A stretch of DNA of 64,000 bases from Pontibacillus halophilus JSM 076056 = DSM 19796 (GTDB taxonomy: Bacteria; Bacillota; Bacilli; Bacillales; BH030062): positions 62,001 to 126,000 of the forward strand of contig NZ_AULI01000007.1 of the NCBI RefSeq assembly GCF_000425205.1. Reading direction: 5' to 3'. The first letter of the stretch is position 1, and every line of letters begins with the position of its first letter. A program made the position numbers and the translations under genes. The notes below the pieces were generated by a model, which searched no databases, was not told the DNA's origin, and saw nothing but the letters and a program-made list of their open reading frames with translations. This document shows, piece after piece, positions 8,781 through 17,354 of the stretch.

Positions 8781-8809
8781 TTGTATCACAAATGTGGTAA
8801 ATGGATAAT
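8781..8809 (-). promoter_or_regulatory. Extended -10 promoter of the relQ operon
   Basis: Minus strand has TGATACAAT (extended -10, TACAAT at 8786-8781) with a weak -35 TTATCC 17 nt upstream (8809-8804). Confidence 0.5.
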
Positions 8810-8876
8810 GATTGCAATCTGAAACGAACTCGTCAATAATAGAGTCGCACATTCGACACGTAACGGAGGAAAAAGT

Positions 8877-9458
8877 ATGTCACAAGAAATTGAAATTGAA
8901 TTTAAGAACCTAGTTGAAGAGAACGAATATCACAAACTAATGAACGCATTTAACCTTAAACAAGAAGACCTGTTTTCTCAGACCAATCACTATTTCGAGA
9001 CAAACGATCACGCTTTAAAATCCCACAAGGCCGCTCTACGTATACGAAAAAAGAACGATACGTGGACACTAACCTTGAAAGAACCTCATCCAGAAGGACT
9101 CTTAGAGACCCATGATACACTTACAGAAGAAGAGGCTCGTGCATGGATGAACAACACGCCTACAGACGCCCCTCATGTGATGAAGAGACTAAACGCTTTA
9201 CAAGTTCCTGTTTCTTCCTTACGCTATTTAGGAGCGTTAACGACGGAACGAATTGAAGTGCCTTATAATGAGACTACCGTCGTTCTAGACAAGAGTCTAT
9301 ACAACGGTCAAAGTGACTATGAACTAGAATTAGAAGCGTCAGAGAAACAGCATGGATCAGACGTCTTTCACTCTCTATTGTCCCAATACGACATTCCTAA
9401 ACGAGAGACACCGAATAAGATCCAACGTTTCTACAATTCTCTCTCAGAAACAGAATAA
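8877..9458 (+). CDS. yjbK: CYTH domain protein (YjbK)
   Basis: A 193-residue triphosphate tunnel metalloenzyme of the CYTH superfamily. The signature E-x-E-x-K is at residues 6-10, followed by alternating charged strands (ALRIRKK, WTLTLKEP, ELELEAS) that line the tunnel and bind metal and a triphosphate. Orthologous by position to B. subtilis YjbK, next to relQ. The physiological substrate is unsettled for this group; tripolyphosphatase activity is the usual suggestion. ATG 8877 is preceded by CGGAGG. Confidence 0.88.
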   Translation: MSQEIEIEFKNLVEENEYHKLMNAFNLKQEDLFSQTNHYFETNDHALKSHKAALRIRKKNDTWTLTLKEPHPEGLLETHDTLTEEEARAWMNNTPTDAPHVMKRLNALQVPVSSLRYLGALTTERIEVPYNETTVVLDKSLYNGQSDYELELEASEKQHGSDVFHSLLSQYDIPKRETPNKIQRFYNSLSETE

Positions 9459-9519
9459 TTGCTATGAATCATAATCCATTGCTAAAATAAGAAAAACGAA
9501 CGAGAAAGGAATATGTACT

Positions 9520-9924
9520 ATGAGTCAATCTCACCGCACGCTTTATGATGCCATTGGCGGATTTGAAGCAGTGGACCTTCTCGTCGAAGCATTTTATAAG
9601 CGCGTTGCAGAACATGAAGAACTGCAACCGATCTTTCCAAATGATTTAACGGAAACTGCTCGAAAACAAAAACAGTTTCTATCACAATTTCTAGGAGGCC
9701 CTGCATATTACACCGAAGAGCACGGACATCCTATGTTAAGAGCAAGACATTTACCCTTTGAGATTACACCTTCCAGACGAAATGCGTGGCTTTCATGCAT
9801 GCATGAAGCTATGGAGGAAATTGAGATGGAAGAACCCTATTTCAGTGTGTTATTTGAGCGTCTCACAAGAACGGCTCATCATATGACGAACACACCGGGT
9901 GATGGGAAAGGAGAATCGATGTGA
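9520..9924 (+). CDS. yjbI: Group II truncated haemoglobin (YjbI)
   Basis: A 134-residue 2-over-2 globin (B. subtilis YjbI has 132). Visible are LYDAIGG at the A/B helices, FYKRV and FPNDL, the glycine pair in QFLGGPAYY, and the proximal histidine in RARHLPFEI followed by the conserved tryptophan NAWLSCM. Such globins bind O2 or NO. It overlaps the start of spxH by four bases, so the two are translationally coupled; yjbJ, present in B. subtilis between yjbI and yjbK, is absent here. Confidence 0.93.
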   Translation: MSQSHRTLYDAIGGFEAVDLLVEAFYKRVAEHEELQPIFPNDLTETARKQKQFLSQFLGGPAYYTEEHGHPMLRARHLPFEITPSRRNAWLSCMHEAMEEIEMEEPYFSVLFERLTRTAHHMTNTPGDGKGESM

Positions 9925-10814
9925 GTTGGAACACGTCTGGGGCACAAAACAACACGAACAAACAACAGACATCCCAGTACGGTTTTTTCGACTTCTTAAA
10001 GAAACCCGTTGAGATTTATGTGTTTGTGGACCCTCTCTGTTCAGATTGTTGGTCGCTCGAACCTTATATCAAGAAACTAATGATAGAATATGGCCGTTAC
10101 TTCACGTTTCGACCTATTATCAGCGGGAAGCTCACATCACTCAACGCAGATCATTACAATAAACCTGATGATATCGCCAAAGTATGGGAGAAAACATCAA
10201 GCCGTACTGGAATGAGCTGCGATGGGGATGTATGGTTTGAGAATCCTGTCTCTTCACCATGGATTACAGCATTAGCCATCAAAGCTGCTGAATTACAAGG
10301 TCGAAAACCAGGGATGCGTTTCTTAAGAAAAGTGCAAGAGTATCTATTCTTGAACAAACAGAACATTTCCAATCAAGAAGTACTCATGCAATGTGCCCAT
10401 GAAGCGAATATTGATATCGAAGAATTTGAGAAAGACCTTCATTCCGACTCTGCGAAACGAGCCCTTCAATGTGATTTGAAGCTTACACGAGAGATGGAAG
10501 TGGAGGAGACCCCTTCTATTGTTCTATTTAATCAACTAGAAGAAGAAGAGGGCATTAAGATAAGCGGTCTTTATCCGTATCATGTTTATGTACAAGTTCT
10601 TGAAGAGATGTTACAGAAGACACCACAGGCTGCACAAAAGCCATCTCTTGAAGAATTTATGAAACATTTCGGCTTCGTAGCCAATAAGGAGATCTCAACG
10701 GTCTTTGACTGGTCCGAAAGTCGAACTGAATGTGAGATGAAGAAGCTTCTCCTTAAACAACAAGTAGAACGAGTTCCTGTCAAACACGGAACGTTCTGGC
10801 GCTATTCAGGTTAG
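9921..10814 (+). CDS. spxH: ClpXP adaptor protein SpxH (YjbH)
   Basis: Adaptor that delivers the stress regulator Spx to ClpXP. A thioredoxin-like DsbA-type fold is indicated by VFVDPLCSDCW, with C40 and C43, and EETPSIVLFNQ near the cis-proline. The length of 297 residues fits the family. Start is GTG 9921, overlapping the yjbI stop codon (GTGA). Its substrate gene spx lies 8 kb away at 18.1-18.5 kb, as in B. subtilis, allowing a local Spx production/turnover pair. A terminator follows. Confidence 0.93.
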   Translation: MSWNTSGAQNNTNKQQTSQYGFFDFLKKPVEIYVFVDPLCSDCWSLEPYIKKLMIEYGRYFTFRPIISGKLTSLNADHYNKPDDIAKVWEKTSSRTGMSCDGDVWFENPVSSPWITALAIKAAELQGRKPGMRFLRKVQEYLFLNKQNISNQEVLMQCAHEANIDIEEFEKDLHSDSAKRALQCDLKLTREMEVEETPSIVLFNQLEEEEGIKISGLYPYHVYVQVLEEMLQKTPQAAQKPSLEEFMKHFGFVANKEISTVFDWSESRTECEMKKLLLKQQVERVPVKHGTFWRYSG

Positions 10815-10847
10815 AAATCCACCTATGTGTAATAGGTGGATTTTTTT
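10815..10847 (+). terminator. Terminator of yjbK-yjbI-spxH
   Basis: AATCCACCTA / TAGGTGGATT stem followed by seven T, directly after the spxH stop codon. Confidence 0.85.
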
Positions 10848-11205
10848 GTCCTTATGTTACTACCTGTTTCAGACAGCAGATAAACAACCAATTATTCCCT
10901 AGTCGTTAAATTTTAATAAGACTAGGAAATTTATGTTCTTGTAAACGATTACATGTTTATGTATTAAAAGGGCCAAGCAAAGCTTGGCCACTACACGTTG
11001 TCTTTTATAGACAAAAGGGGGGATGGGAGAAAGATTCACGGTCAAACAAAGGGGTTATTGTTTGTATGTGATTCATTTCACAGTTTATATATTATCAGCT
11101 GCCCCATGGGAATGCAACCAATATAACCAAAAAAATTAATAGTTCACATTTTCGTCAATAAAAAAACCGCTATCATTCCAGAATATCGGAAATTATCGTT
11201 CGCAT
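10848..11205. other. Intergenic stretch without a recognised gene
   Basis: AT-rich sequence between spxH and a small membrane-protein gene. It holds a perfect hairpin GGCCAAGC-AAA-GCTTGGCC near 10971-10989, followed on the minus strand by CTTTT, which could be a weak minus-strand terminator although no minus-strand gene is seen feeding it. A 23-codon minus-strand frame near 11000-11070 lacks a ribosome binding site and is not called. Confidence 0.5.
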
Positions 11206-11223
11206 ACACTGTAATAACAGTGT
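11206..11223. promoter_or_regulatory. Perfect 18-bp inverted repeat (candidate operator)
   Basis: ACACTGTAATAACAGTGT has perfect 7-bp arms around AATA and ends only a few bases before the Shine-Dalgarno of the small membrane-protein gene at 11241. It may be a repressor site or a small hairpin in the leader. The regulator is unknown. Confidence 0.5.
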
Positions 11224-11240
11224 TTTAGGGGGATGAATCG

Positions 11241-11414
11241 ATGAATTCATTTATATGGTTTTGGCTTATGATGACAATCCTAGCATTTTTCTTTAATATT
11301 TTTGGCATGATGTTCCTCTATCCCATCTACCTTACAATGCCTTGTTTGTTCGTTACAATTTTCTTTACGGTCTTTAGCATTATGAGACGGAAACGGTTCA
11401 GGGGTTTCTTATAG
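11241..11414 (+). CDS. Small two-helix membrane protein, unknown
   Basis: A 57-residue frame, MNSFIWFWLMM at the start, two hydrophobic helices (about residues 4-25 and 27-46) and a basic tail MRRKRFRGF. The ATG has AGGGGG at 11226-11231, 9 nt upstream, and a perfect inverted repeat just before that. Nothing about the sequence identifies a family. The strong ribosome site, isolated position between two terminators and membrane-protein composition argue that it is real; a chance frame cannot be excluded. Confidence 0.55.
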   Translation: MNSFIWFWLMMTILAFFFNIFGMMFLYPIYLTMPCLFVTIFFTVFSIMRRKRFRGFL

Positions 11415-11453
11415 CTTTCTCCCCTACTTCATCAACCATAAAGCTACACATAA

Positions 11454-11490
11454 GAAAGCCCCCATCTACGCAAGATGGGGGCTTTGTCTT
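11454..11490. terminator. Bidirectional terminator after pepF and the small membrane gene
   Basis: AAAGCCCCCATCT / AGATGGGGGCTTT stem with six-base loop; T-rich on both sides, between convergent genes. Confidence 0.85.
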
Positions 11491-13291
11491 ATTGCTTAAT
11501 CAGTTTCTCAAACTCAGCAAGCTTTGCTTCAAATACGTCAAGCGCAGCTAGGATTGGCTCTTTCGATGTCATGTCGACACCAGCCTTCTTCAACACTTCG
11601 ATCGGATAATCACTGCTACCCGCCTTCAAGAAGGCTTTGTAGCGTTCTACTGCCGTGTCGCCTTCTTTCTGAATTTGACTCGCAAGTGCTGTCGCAGCAG
11701 AGTATCCAGTTGCATATTGGTACACATAGTAATTGTAATAGAAGTGAGGAATGCGAGCCCACTCTATGCCAATCTCGTCATCAATTACGATATCTTCTCC
11801 GAAGTACTTCTTGTTCAGGTCGTAGTAGATGCTTGTTAACTTCTCAGACGTTAACGCTTCTCCCTCTTGTGCGCGCTTATGAATCTCATGCTCAAACTCC
11901 GCAAACATCGTCTGACGGAATACCGTCCCACGGAAACCTTCCAAGAAGTGATTTAACAAGTACAGCTTTCGCTTCTCGTCATTTGTTTCTTGGAGCAGGT
12001 ATTCATTCAATAACGATTCATTCGTCGTTGACGCTACTTCTGCTACGAAGATGGAGTAGTTCCCATAGCGGAATGGCTGCTCCTTCGTCGTATAATAACT
12101 GTGTAGAGAGTGACCTAGCTCATGGGCAAGCGTGAACAGGTTGTTCAAATTGCTCTGCCAGTTCATAAGGATGTACGGATTTGTTCCATACGTACCAGAA
12201 GAATAAGCACCGCTTCGTTTCCCTTTATTCTCTTCAACGTCAATCCAGCGATTCTCATAGCCTTCTTTAATAATGGACGTATATTCATCCCCGAGCGGAG
12301 CCAATCCCTTCAGAACAAGTTCCTTGGCCTCTTCATAAGGAACATCCATGTCGACGTCTTTCACAAGATCCGCATAGAGGTCATACATATGCACCTCATC
12401 CAGTTCAAGCACTTCCTTACGAAGCTGTACATAACGATGAAGAGCTGGCAAGCGGTCATGAACAGCCTCAACTAGGTTATCGTAGACCTGCTCTGGAATC
12501 TTATTCTTATCAAGGGCACTATGACGAGCTGAATCATAGTTGCGCAGATTCGCATACAGATTATGCTTCTTCACTGAACCACTAAGTGTTGTGGCAAAGG
12601 TGTTCTTGTACTTCCCGAACGTGTCGTACATGGCCTTGAAGGCTTGTTTACGTACTTCACGGTCTGGAGATTTAAGATATCGGATATAGCGGCCGTGCGT
12701 AAGGTCCACATCATTGCCGTCCTCATCTTGAATTGTTGGGAAATCGATGTCAGCGTTGTTTAAAGCTCCGAAGGTCTGACTTGGAGTAGAAGCTACTTCA
12801 GAGAACTGTGCAAGCATCGCTTCCTCTTTCTCACTAAGTGTGTGAGGTTTCGCACGAAGAATTTCGTTCAACGAATGGCGATATTCTTCTAGCCCACTGT
12901 TCTCCTTAATAAAGGATTCTACTTTCCCTTCTTCCATCGCTAAGATCTCAGGATCGATATAACTCATGGCACTACTTACTCCAGTAAGCAGGTTCTCTGC
13001 ACGAGTGTTCAACTCTTGGTAATGAGAGTTCGTTGTATCCTGGTCATTGCGCATGTGAGCGTATGTATAGAGCTTCCCAATCCGGTTCGCAACTTCATCT
13101 TGAAGCTTTAATAAATCAAGTAATGTATCTGCAGATTCGTGTAATTGGCCTTGGTACTCTTTAAGATTTGGCAATAACTCTTTAATTGCCGTAAATTCCT
13201 GTTCCCATTCTTGATCACTTGAGAAAATGTCTTCAAGTCTCCATGTCTTTTCAACAGGGATTTCTTCGCGTTTTGGCAGTTCCTTCGCCAT
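11489..13291 (-). CDS. pepF: Oligoendopeptidase F
   Basis: A 600-residue zinc metallopeptidase of family M3B that hydrolyses short peptides in the cytosol. The metal site HELGHSLHS (HExxH) is near residue 390, preceded by SNLNNLFTLA. N-terminal helical lid and the terminal domain (HFYYNYYVYQYATGYSAA) are intact, and length is normal. ATG 13291 has AAGGAGG upstream. It sits beside coiA, as in B. subtilis. It may finish breaking down peptides imported by the Opp system at 20.9-26.9 kb (inference). Confidence 0.96.
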   Translation of the reverse strand: MAKELPKREEIPVEKTWRLEDIFSSDQEWEQEFTAIKELLPNLKEYQGQLHESADTLLDLLKLQDEVANRIGKLYTYAHMRNDQDTTNSHYQELNTRAENLLTGVSSAMSYIDPEILAMEEGKVESFIKENSGLEEYRHSLNEILRAKPHTLSEKEEAMLAQFSEVASTPSQTFGALNNADIDFPTIQDEDGNDVDLTHGRYIRYLKSPDREVRKQAFKAMYDTFGKYKNTFATTLSGSVKKHNLYANLRNYDSARHSALDKNKIPEQVYDNLVEAVHDRLPALHRYVQLRKEVLELDEVHMYDLYADLVKDVDMDVPYEEAKELVLKGLAPLGDEYTSIIKEGYENRWIDVEENKGKRSGAYSSGTYGTNPYILMNWQSNLNNLFTLAHELGHSLHSYYTTKEQPFRYGNYSIFVAEVASTTNESLLNEYLLQETNDEKRKLYLLNHFLEGFRGTVFRQTMFAEFEHEIHKRAQEGEALTSEKLTSIYYDLNKKYFGEDIVIDDEIGIEWARIPHFYYNYYVYQYATGYSAATALASQIQKEGDTAVERYKAFLKAGSSDYPIEVLKKAGVDMTSKEPILAALDVFEAKLAEFEKLIKQ

Positions 13292-13417
13292 GACTATTCC
13301 TCCTTGTACTCGTCCTACCTATACCATGTTCGGGATAGAGCGAGGATACCCTTTTTTTCAGAAAATTTATTCTTTATTTTCCTCATGTTCATTATACCCC
13401 ATTGCCCCCGGAACATG

Positions 13418-14536
13418 CTAAAAAAGTGCGATGCATAACTTGTTGTTTAACGCCTCATCCTGTTCATAGGCATGAGGCACACACTCTGGAAATACGATCG
13501 GCTTTCGTTTCACATATCCCCCTTCCACCCGCTCAAAGATCTTGAGACGACACAGGACATCCATGTAATGGATAACACCTGTTTTCTTCTTGTTAGAATG
13601 GAAATATGAGTACACCCCTCCAATCTGAATGGGATCCAGTTCATCGAGGACAAGTCGGCTTTGCCACACGTAGTTCGGTTCTCCCCACTCATGTTCCAAA
13701 ACAGGTATACAGCAAATAGAAGGCAAGAGGCTTGGATGATATCCCTTTAGGTAAAGCCATTGAAACCATTGATTCTCTTTCGAATTGGGATTTTGATTTG
13801 GACGCATAGAACGCCATTTCTTTCTTGAAAGGACGATGGAATGAAAGTAGGATTCGACATGAAGGGGGCGGGTAAAGGTTAGGAGCGTGGATAAGGATAA
13901 AGAATGAAGTTTGTGAGAAGACACGGTGGTGAGGGCTCTTGTGGATGAAAGAGGATAAGGATGTTGGTGAAGAATAAAACGCTCGGTATCCGAGCAGTAC
14001 GCATAAAGAGTAATGGAGGGTGACCGAGGCAGTTGATAGAAGAAAGCTTGGTCTAAGCTTGAGAGGGCTTGAGTCATTCGCTTTCGTTTCCCTAGTGAGG
14101 TTGCACCGCGAATCCATATAGGAATAATCCCCGCGCGTTTAAAGCCTGTTGTTCGCCTTTGCCACTCTGTTAGCGATAGAGAAGCACATTGGTATTCGAA
14201 TGCTAGGGTGTGGGTTTTACTTCTTACTAGTACGTCAGGGCGCTGTTGAATGGATGGCACATATTCCTCGAGTGTTGTATCATACCCTTGCTTCTTTAGC
14301 CATTGATATAGTTGAATCTTTCCATTCTCGTGATAACCCCCTTCCCCTTCATTGTGTACACATGTACTTCTTCTGTAATGAGCAAAGTGCGGTACCGTAC
14401 GTGGACCACTACGAATCATCACTCTTTCCTCACAATGAGGACAATAGAAAGCCCCACCACGAAGGTTGTCAATCTCATCACGCGATTGTTTCATCAATAA
14501 GACAAGCTTGCCACTTGAATGAACAGCTTGCAGCAA
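13418..14536 (-). CDS. coiA: Competence protein CoiA
   Basis: A competence-induced protein needed for recombination of incoming single-stranded DNA in transformable Firmicutes. The 372 residues match B. subtilis CoiA (373). An N-terminal cysteine pair CPHC (residues 32-35) with downstream PHFAH suggests a zinc-ribbon, followed by a restriction-endonuclease-like core (RPDVLV...AFEYQCAS). The start is TTG 14536 with GGAGGTGAT 10 nt upstream. No convincing ComK box was found upstream. No frameshift is seen, so the gene looks functional. Confidence 0.9.
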   Translation of the reverse strand: MLQAVHSSGKLVLLMKQSRDEIDNLRGGAFYCPHCEERVMIRSGPRTVPHFAHYRRSTCVHNEGEGGYHENGKIQLYQWLKKQGYDTTLEEYVPSIQQRPDVLVRSKTHTLAFEYQCASLSLTEWQRRTTGFKRAGIIPIWIRGATSLGKRKRMTQALSSLDQAFFYQLPRSPSITLYAYCSDTERFILHQHPYPLSSTRALTTVSSHKLHSLSLSTLLTFTRPLHVESYFHSIVLSRKKWRSMRPNQNPNSKENQWFQWLYLKGYHPSLLPSICCIPVLEHEWGEPNYVWQSRLVLDELDPIQIGGVYSYFHSNKKKTGVIHYMDVLCRLKIFERVEGGYVKRKPIVFPECVPHAYEQDEALNNKLCIALF

Positions 14537-14616
14537 AGCACATCACCTCCACCCTATACTTTCCACAACCATCTCAGTAATCCTTCTTCCTTTCTTCTTC
14601 ATTACGATTCGAACGA

Positions 14617-14649
14617 AAAAAATCCACCCTCAACTATAGAAGGTGGATT
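14617..14649 (-). terminator. Terminator of cardiolipin synthase gene
   Basis: Minus-strand AATCCACC / GGTGGATT stem followed by seven T, a few bases past the cls stop codon. Confidence 0.8.
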
Positions 14650-14653
14650 CTCC

Positions 14654-16165
14654 TTACAACAACGGGGAGAGCAATCGAGCAGTCGATTCCATTACGCGCA
14701 TAAGAATGGAACGTTTATTGAAGTCTTGGAGCTTCAACTGATTGGAGTTGTCTATATCTGTTAAGAAGTTCTGTACGAGCGTTTCTGTACTCTTCGTTCG
14801 GTATAAGAATGCATTGACCTCAAAGTTCAAGTGAAAACTCCGCATATCCATATTGGATGTCCCAATCGATGCAAGCTCTTGGTCGACGATAATGACCTTG
14901 CTGTGAAGAAAGCCTTTCTCATATTCGTAAATGTTCACTCCCGCTTCAAGAAGTTCAGGGAAGTAGGAACGGGAGGCATGAAAGACAATTCGTTTATCAG
15001 GACGGTTCGGCACAAGCAGTTTCACATCCACGCCACTTAAGGCCGCTACCTTCAAAGCGCTCAAGATATCCTCATCCGGGATGAAGTAAGGGGAAGCGAT
15101 ATAAATGGATTCCTTAGCAGAGACAATCATGGAGAAGAATACACTCTTAATTACCTCCCATTGGTTGTCTGGCCCACTTGCAATCATTTGAACGCCGCCA
15201 CGACCTTCATGTTCAATTAAGTTAGGTGAAAGGTAATTCGATGTGAGCAACGTATCCCCTGTCATATAGAACCAATCCTGCAAGAAGATGAGTTGCAGGC
15301 TTCGAACGGCTTCTCCTTCTACGTACATATGCGTGTCACGCCAGTCCCCAAAGTACGCATTCCGGCCAATATATTCATCCCCGATATTTAGTCCTCCGAC
15401 GAAACCTACATTTCCATCGACTACGACAATTTTCCGGTGATTTCGAAAGTTAATCTTGTTGTTTAAGAAAGGTAACCGTACCGGTGAGAAGGGAACAACA
15501 CGAACTCCAGCCCGTTCCAATTCATCCTTATACGCTTGTGACAGCTTCCAGCTACCAACAGCATCATACAAGAAGCGAACTTCTACACCCTCCTGCGCCT
15601 TTCGAATTAGAATGTCTTTAATTTCTTTACCGATTTCATCATGACGTACAATGTAGTATTCCATATGGATGTGATGCTCTGCCTTCTCCAATTCTTCCAT
15701 TAATCGCTTGAACTTAACGACACCATTCGTCAAGATTTCAGTCTTTGTATTAAAGGAGATTGGAGAATTTCCAATTCGCTGAGCAAGCTGGAACAGCAAG
15801 CGCTGGTGGTCCCCCATTTGTTCTGTTTCAATGGTGGTCATGGAACCGGCTCGTTCAATCTTCTGGAACGCCTGTTCATCCATCGCTGCTTTTCTTCTAA
15901 ACATCTTTCGCTTACGATAATTCACGCCAAACAGCATGTAAAAGAAGAAGCCCACAATAGGAAATACAGCCAACACAAGTAACCACGTCAATGTCTGCGT
16001 AGGTTGTCGATTCTCGAAGAAGATAACGAATCCGATAAAGACAGCCGACAACGTAAACATCACAGATAGCGAGGTAAGGAGTCGTCCTTCCCAGAAATCA
16101 TTCGTCACGTATAATAAGCCAAATAAGATCAATATAAAAACAAGGATTTGTATCCGTTTAAACAT
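14654..16165 (-). CDS. cls: Cardiolipin synthase (phospholipase D superfamily)
   Basis: Condenses two phosphatidylglycerol molecules into cardiolipin at the membrane. From ATG 16165 it has 503 residues with two N-terminal membrane helices (about 5-25 and 30-55, then QTLTWLLVLAVFPIVGFFFY) and both HKD motifs: HRKIVVVD...GGLNIGDEY and HSKVIIVD...GTSNMDMRS. The frame is open 40 codons further upstream, but that extension would run into the mecA terminator and lacks a signal of its own; the inner ATG has GAAGGGA upstream and matches the family start. Confidence 0.94.
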   Translation of the reverse strand: MFKRIQILVFILILFGLLYVTNDFWEGRLLTSLSVMFTLSAVFIGFVIFFENRQPTQTLTWLLVLAVFPIVGFFFYMLFGVNYRKRKMFRRKAAMDEQAFQKIERAGSMTTIETEQMGDHQRLLFQLAQRIGNSPISFNTKTEILTNGVVKFKRLMEELEKAEHHIHMEYYIVRHDEIGKEIKDILIRKAQEGVEVRFLYDAVGSWKLSQAYKDELERAGVRVVPFSPVRLPFLNNKINFRNHRKIVVVDGNVGFVGGLNIGDEYIGRNAYFGDWRDTHMYVEGEAVRSLQLIFLQDWFYMTGDTLLTSNYLSPNLIEHEGRGGVQMIASGPDNQWEVIKSVFFSMIVSAKESIYIASPYFIPDEDILSALKVAALSGVDVKLLVPNRPDKRIVFHASRSYFPELLEAGVNIYEYEKGFLHSKVIIVDQELASIGTSNMDMRSFHLNFEVNAFLYRTKSTETLVQNFLTDIDNSNQLKLQDFNKRSILMRVMESTARLLSPLL

Positions 16166-16283
16166 GTGACTTCTTCCCTTCTCTCTATCCTTCTCTCTAT
16201 TACGATATGTTGAAGGAAAAGTTTCAAACCAACCTAACCATATAGGAATTAGAAATGTGTTGCAACTGTCCCCATTCAACCAC

Positions 16284-16313
16284 AAAAAAACGACAACCTT
16301 ACTTGGGTTGTCG
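16284..16313 (-). terminator. Terminator of mecA
   Basis: Minus-strand ACGACAACC / GGTTGTCGT stem followed by seven T, downstream of the mecA stop codon. Confidence 0.85.
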
Positions 16314-16335
16314 TCATGAAAGCGTAAGCTCTACC

Positions 16336-17028
16336 TTATGATTGTGGGAAATAGCTGCGAATATTTTGAAGCGCATCCTCATTAAAGATTACTTTGCCAT
16401 ACTCTTCAAGGCGATATACGGTCATCGTGGACTCTGAACCAAACTCAAGAAGTTGACTAAGGATATTCTCCTGCTCTTCATCTGTCTGGTCTTCTTCGCC
16501 GAATTCAACGTATAAGAAGTATTTATCTTCAAAGTGATACAGTTGGTCTGCTACCATTTCATTATTGTTGAAGTAGTGGCTTAATTGGATGACATGTTCA
16601 AAGTCTTTAAATTCAAGAACAAAGGAAAGGTCGTCCCCATGTGATTGGACAGCATCTTCTTTAGATTCTTCAGACGTTTGGTCTTCCCCATATTGAGATT
16701 GAATCATGGACTCAAGCTTCTCTTCCATTGGAATTTCAAGACCTTTGCCATTCTCATCAGGAAGTTCTAAGTTCTGTCCATCGTTCGATAGTTGCGCTTT
16801 CGTCACGACAACCTCAAGACCGCGGTCCATTGCTTGAACTTGAATCCAAAGAGGCCCTTCTATATTAAAATCTTCTTTAATATTCACTTCGTCCATCATT
16901 TGCCAGAACAATTGCTCACTTCTATCTCTGTTGTACCAAATCTCTTCTTTGTTAAATCCTCGATCTTCAATATCCACATAAGTGATGTAGAACTTAACAG
17001 TGTTCTCATTGATACGTTCGATTTCCAT
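16336..17028 (-). CDS. mecA: Adaptor protein MecA
   Basis: Adaptor that targets ComK and other substrates to the ClpC-ClpP protease and so holds competence in check. The protein has the conserved N-terminal substrate-binding domain (MEIERINENTVKFYITY, IEDRGFNKEEIWYNR), an acidic linker at about 90-130, and a C-terminal ClpC-binding domain (FEDFEHV-like LEFKDFEHVIQLSH). At 230 residues it is slightly longer than B. subtilis MecA (218), mostly in the acidic linker. ATG 17028 follows GGGAGAG. Confidence 0.95.
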   Translation of the reverse strand: MEIERINENTVKFYITYVDIEDRGFNKEEIWYNRDRSEQLFWQMMDEVNIKEDFNIEGPLWIQVQAMDRGLEVVVTKAQLSNDGQNLELPDENGKGLEIPMEEKLESMIQSQYGEDQTSEESKEDAVQSHGDDLSFVLEFKDFEHVIQLSHYFNNNEMVADQLYHFEDKYFLYVEFGEEDQTDEEQENILSQLLEFGSESTMTVYRLEEYGKVIFNEDALQNIRSYFPQS

Positions 17029-17100
17029 TCTACTCTCTCCCTTCTGCTCTTATAAGTTTTGGGTGGAAGGGACAACTTCACCCTCAAGGTTTGCTTTCTA

Positions 17101-17129
17101 ATCACATACCCTGTGACGGTTAGTTTCAA
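17101..17129 (-). promoter_or_regulatory. Candidate promoter of mecA
   Basis: Minus-strand -35 TTGAAA (17129-17124), 17-nt spacer, -10 TGTGAT (17106-17101). Confidence 0.4.
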
Positions 17130-17340
17130 CCATTTGATAGGCTGTCATGCTTCATTTGATTTATTTTTATTTTATGATAAGTGAACTCATTTTGAAAATA
17201 GAATTGCTCAAAATGGCAAAAAACAAACGAATAACCAGATAGAGCTTTGACATAAGCTATCATTATGAAGCTTAGACTGTGATTAGTTGAGTTTATTCAT
17301 CATTCTATCTGAACTATGTGTGTTTGTCACTACATATGAA
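17130..17340. other. AT-rich divergent intergenic region between mecA and yjbE
   Basis: Together with the mecA leader this is a gene-free gap of about 320 bp. It was examined for a yybP-ykoY manganese riboswitch, which precedes some TerC-family genes, and none is visible. A TTGACA near 17248 could be a -35 for yjbE but lacks a good -10 at normal spacing. Confidence 0.5.
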
Positions 17341-17354
17341 GGAGGTTTAACGTA

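Noticed and set aside
10985-11070. A short minus-strand peptide frame (23 codons) upstream of a hairpin
   Set aside because: No Shine-Dalgarno sequence, no promoter that stands out, and no recognised signal-peptide or pheromone features.
11524-12135. A 203-codon plus-strand frame opposite pepF
   Set aside because: It is antisense to the well-supported pepF gene, cysteine/serine-rich, and looks like a shadow frame.
13689-14117. A 142-codon frame on the minus strand within coiA
   Set aside because: It overlaps coiA in another frame, has a low-complexity Ser/His composition and no ribosome binding site.
14537-14640. A ComK box (AAAA-N5-TTTT pairs) upstream of coiA
   Set aside because: No pair of AT-boxes at the required spacing is visible in the upstream sequence.
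17030-17354. A yybP-ykoY manganese riboswitch before the TerC-type gene yjbE
   Set aside because: The conserved GGGGAGTA and CTGGGAAACC-type elements of that riboswitch are not present in this interval.
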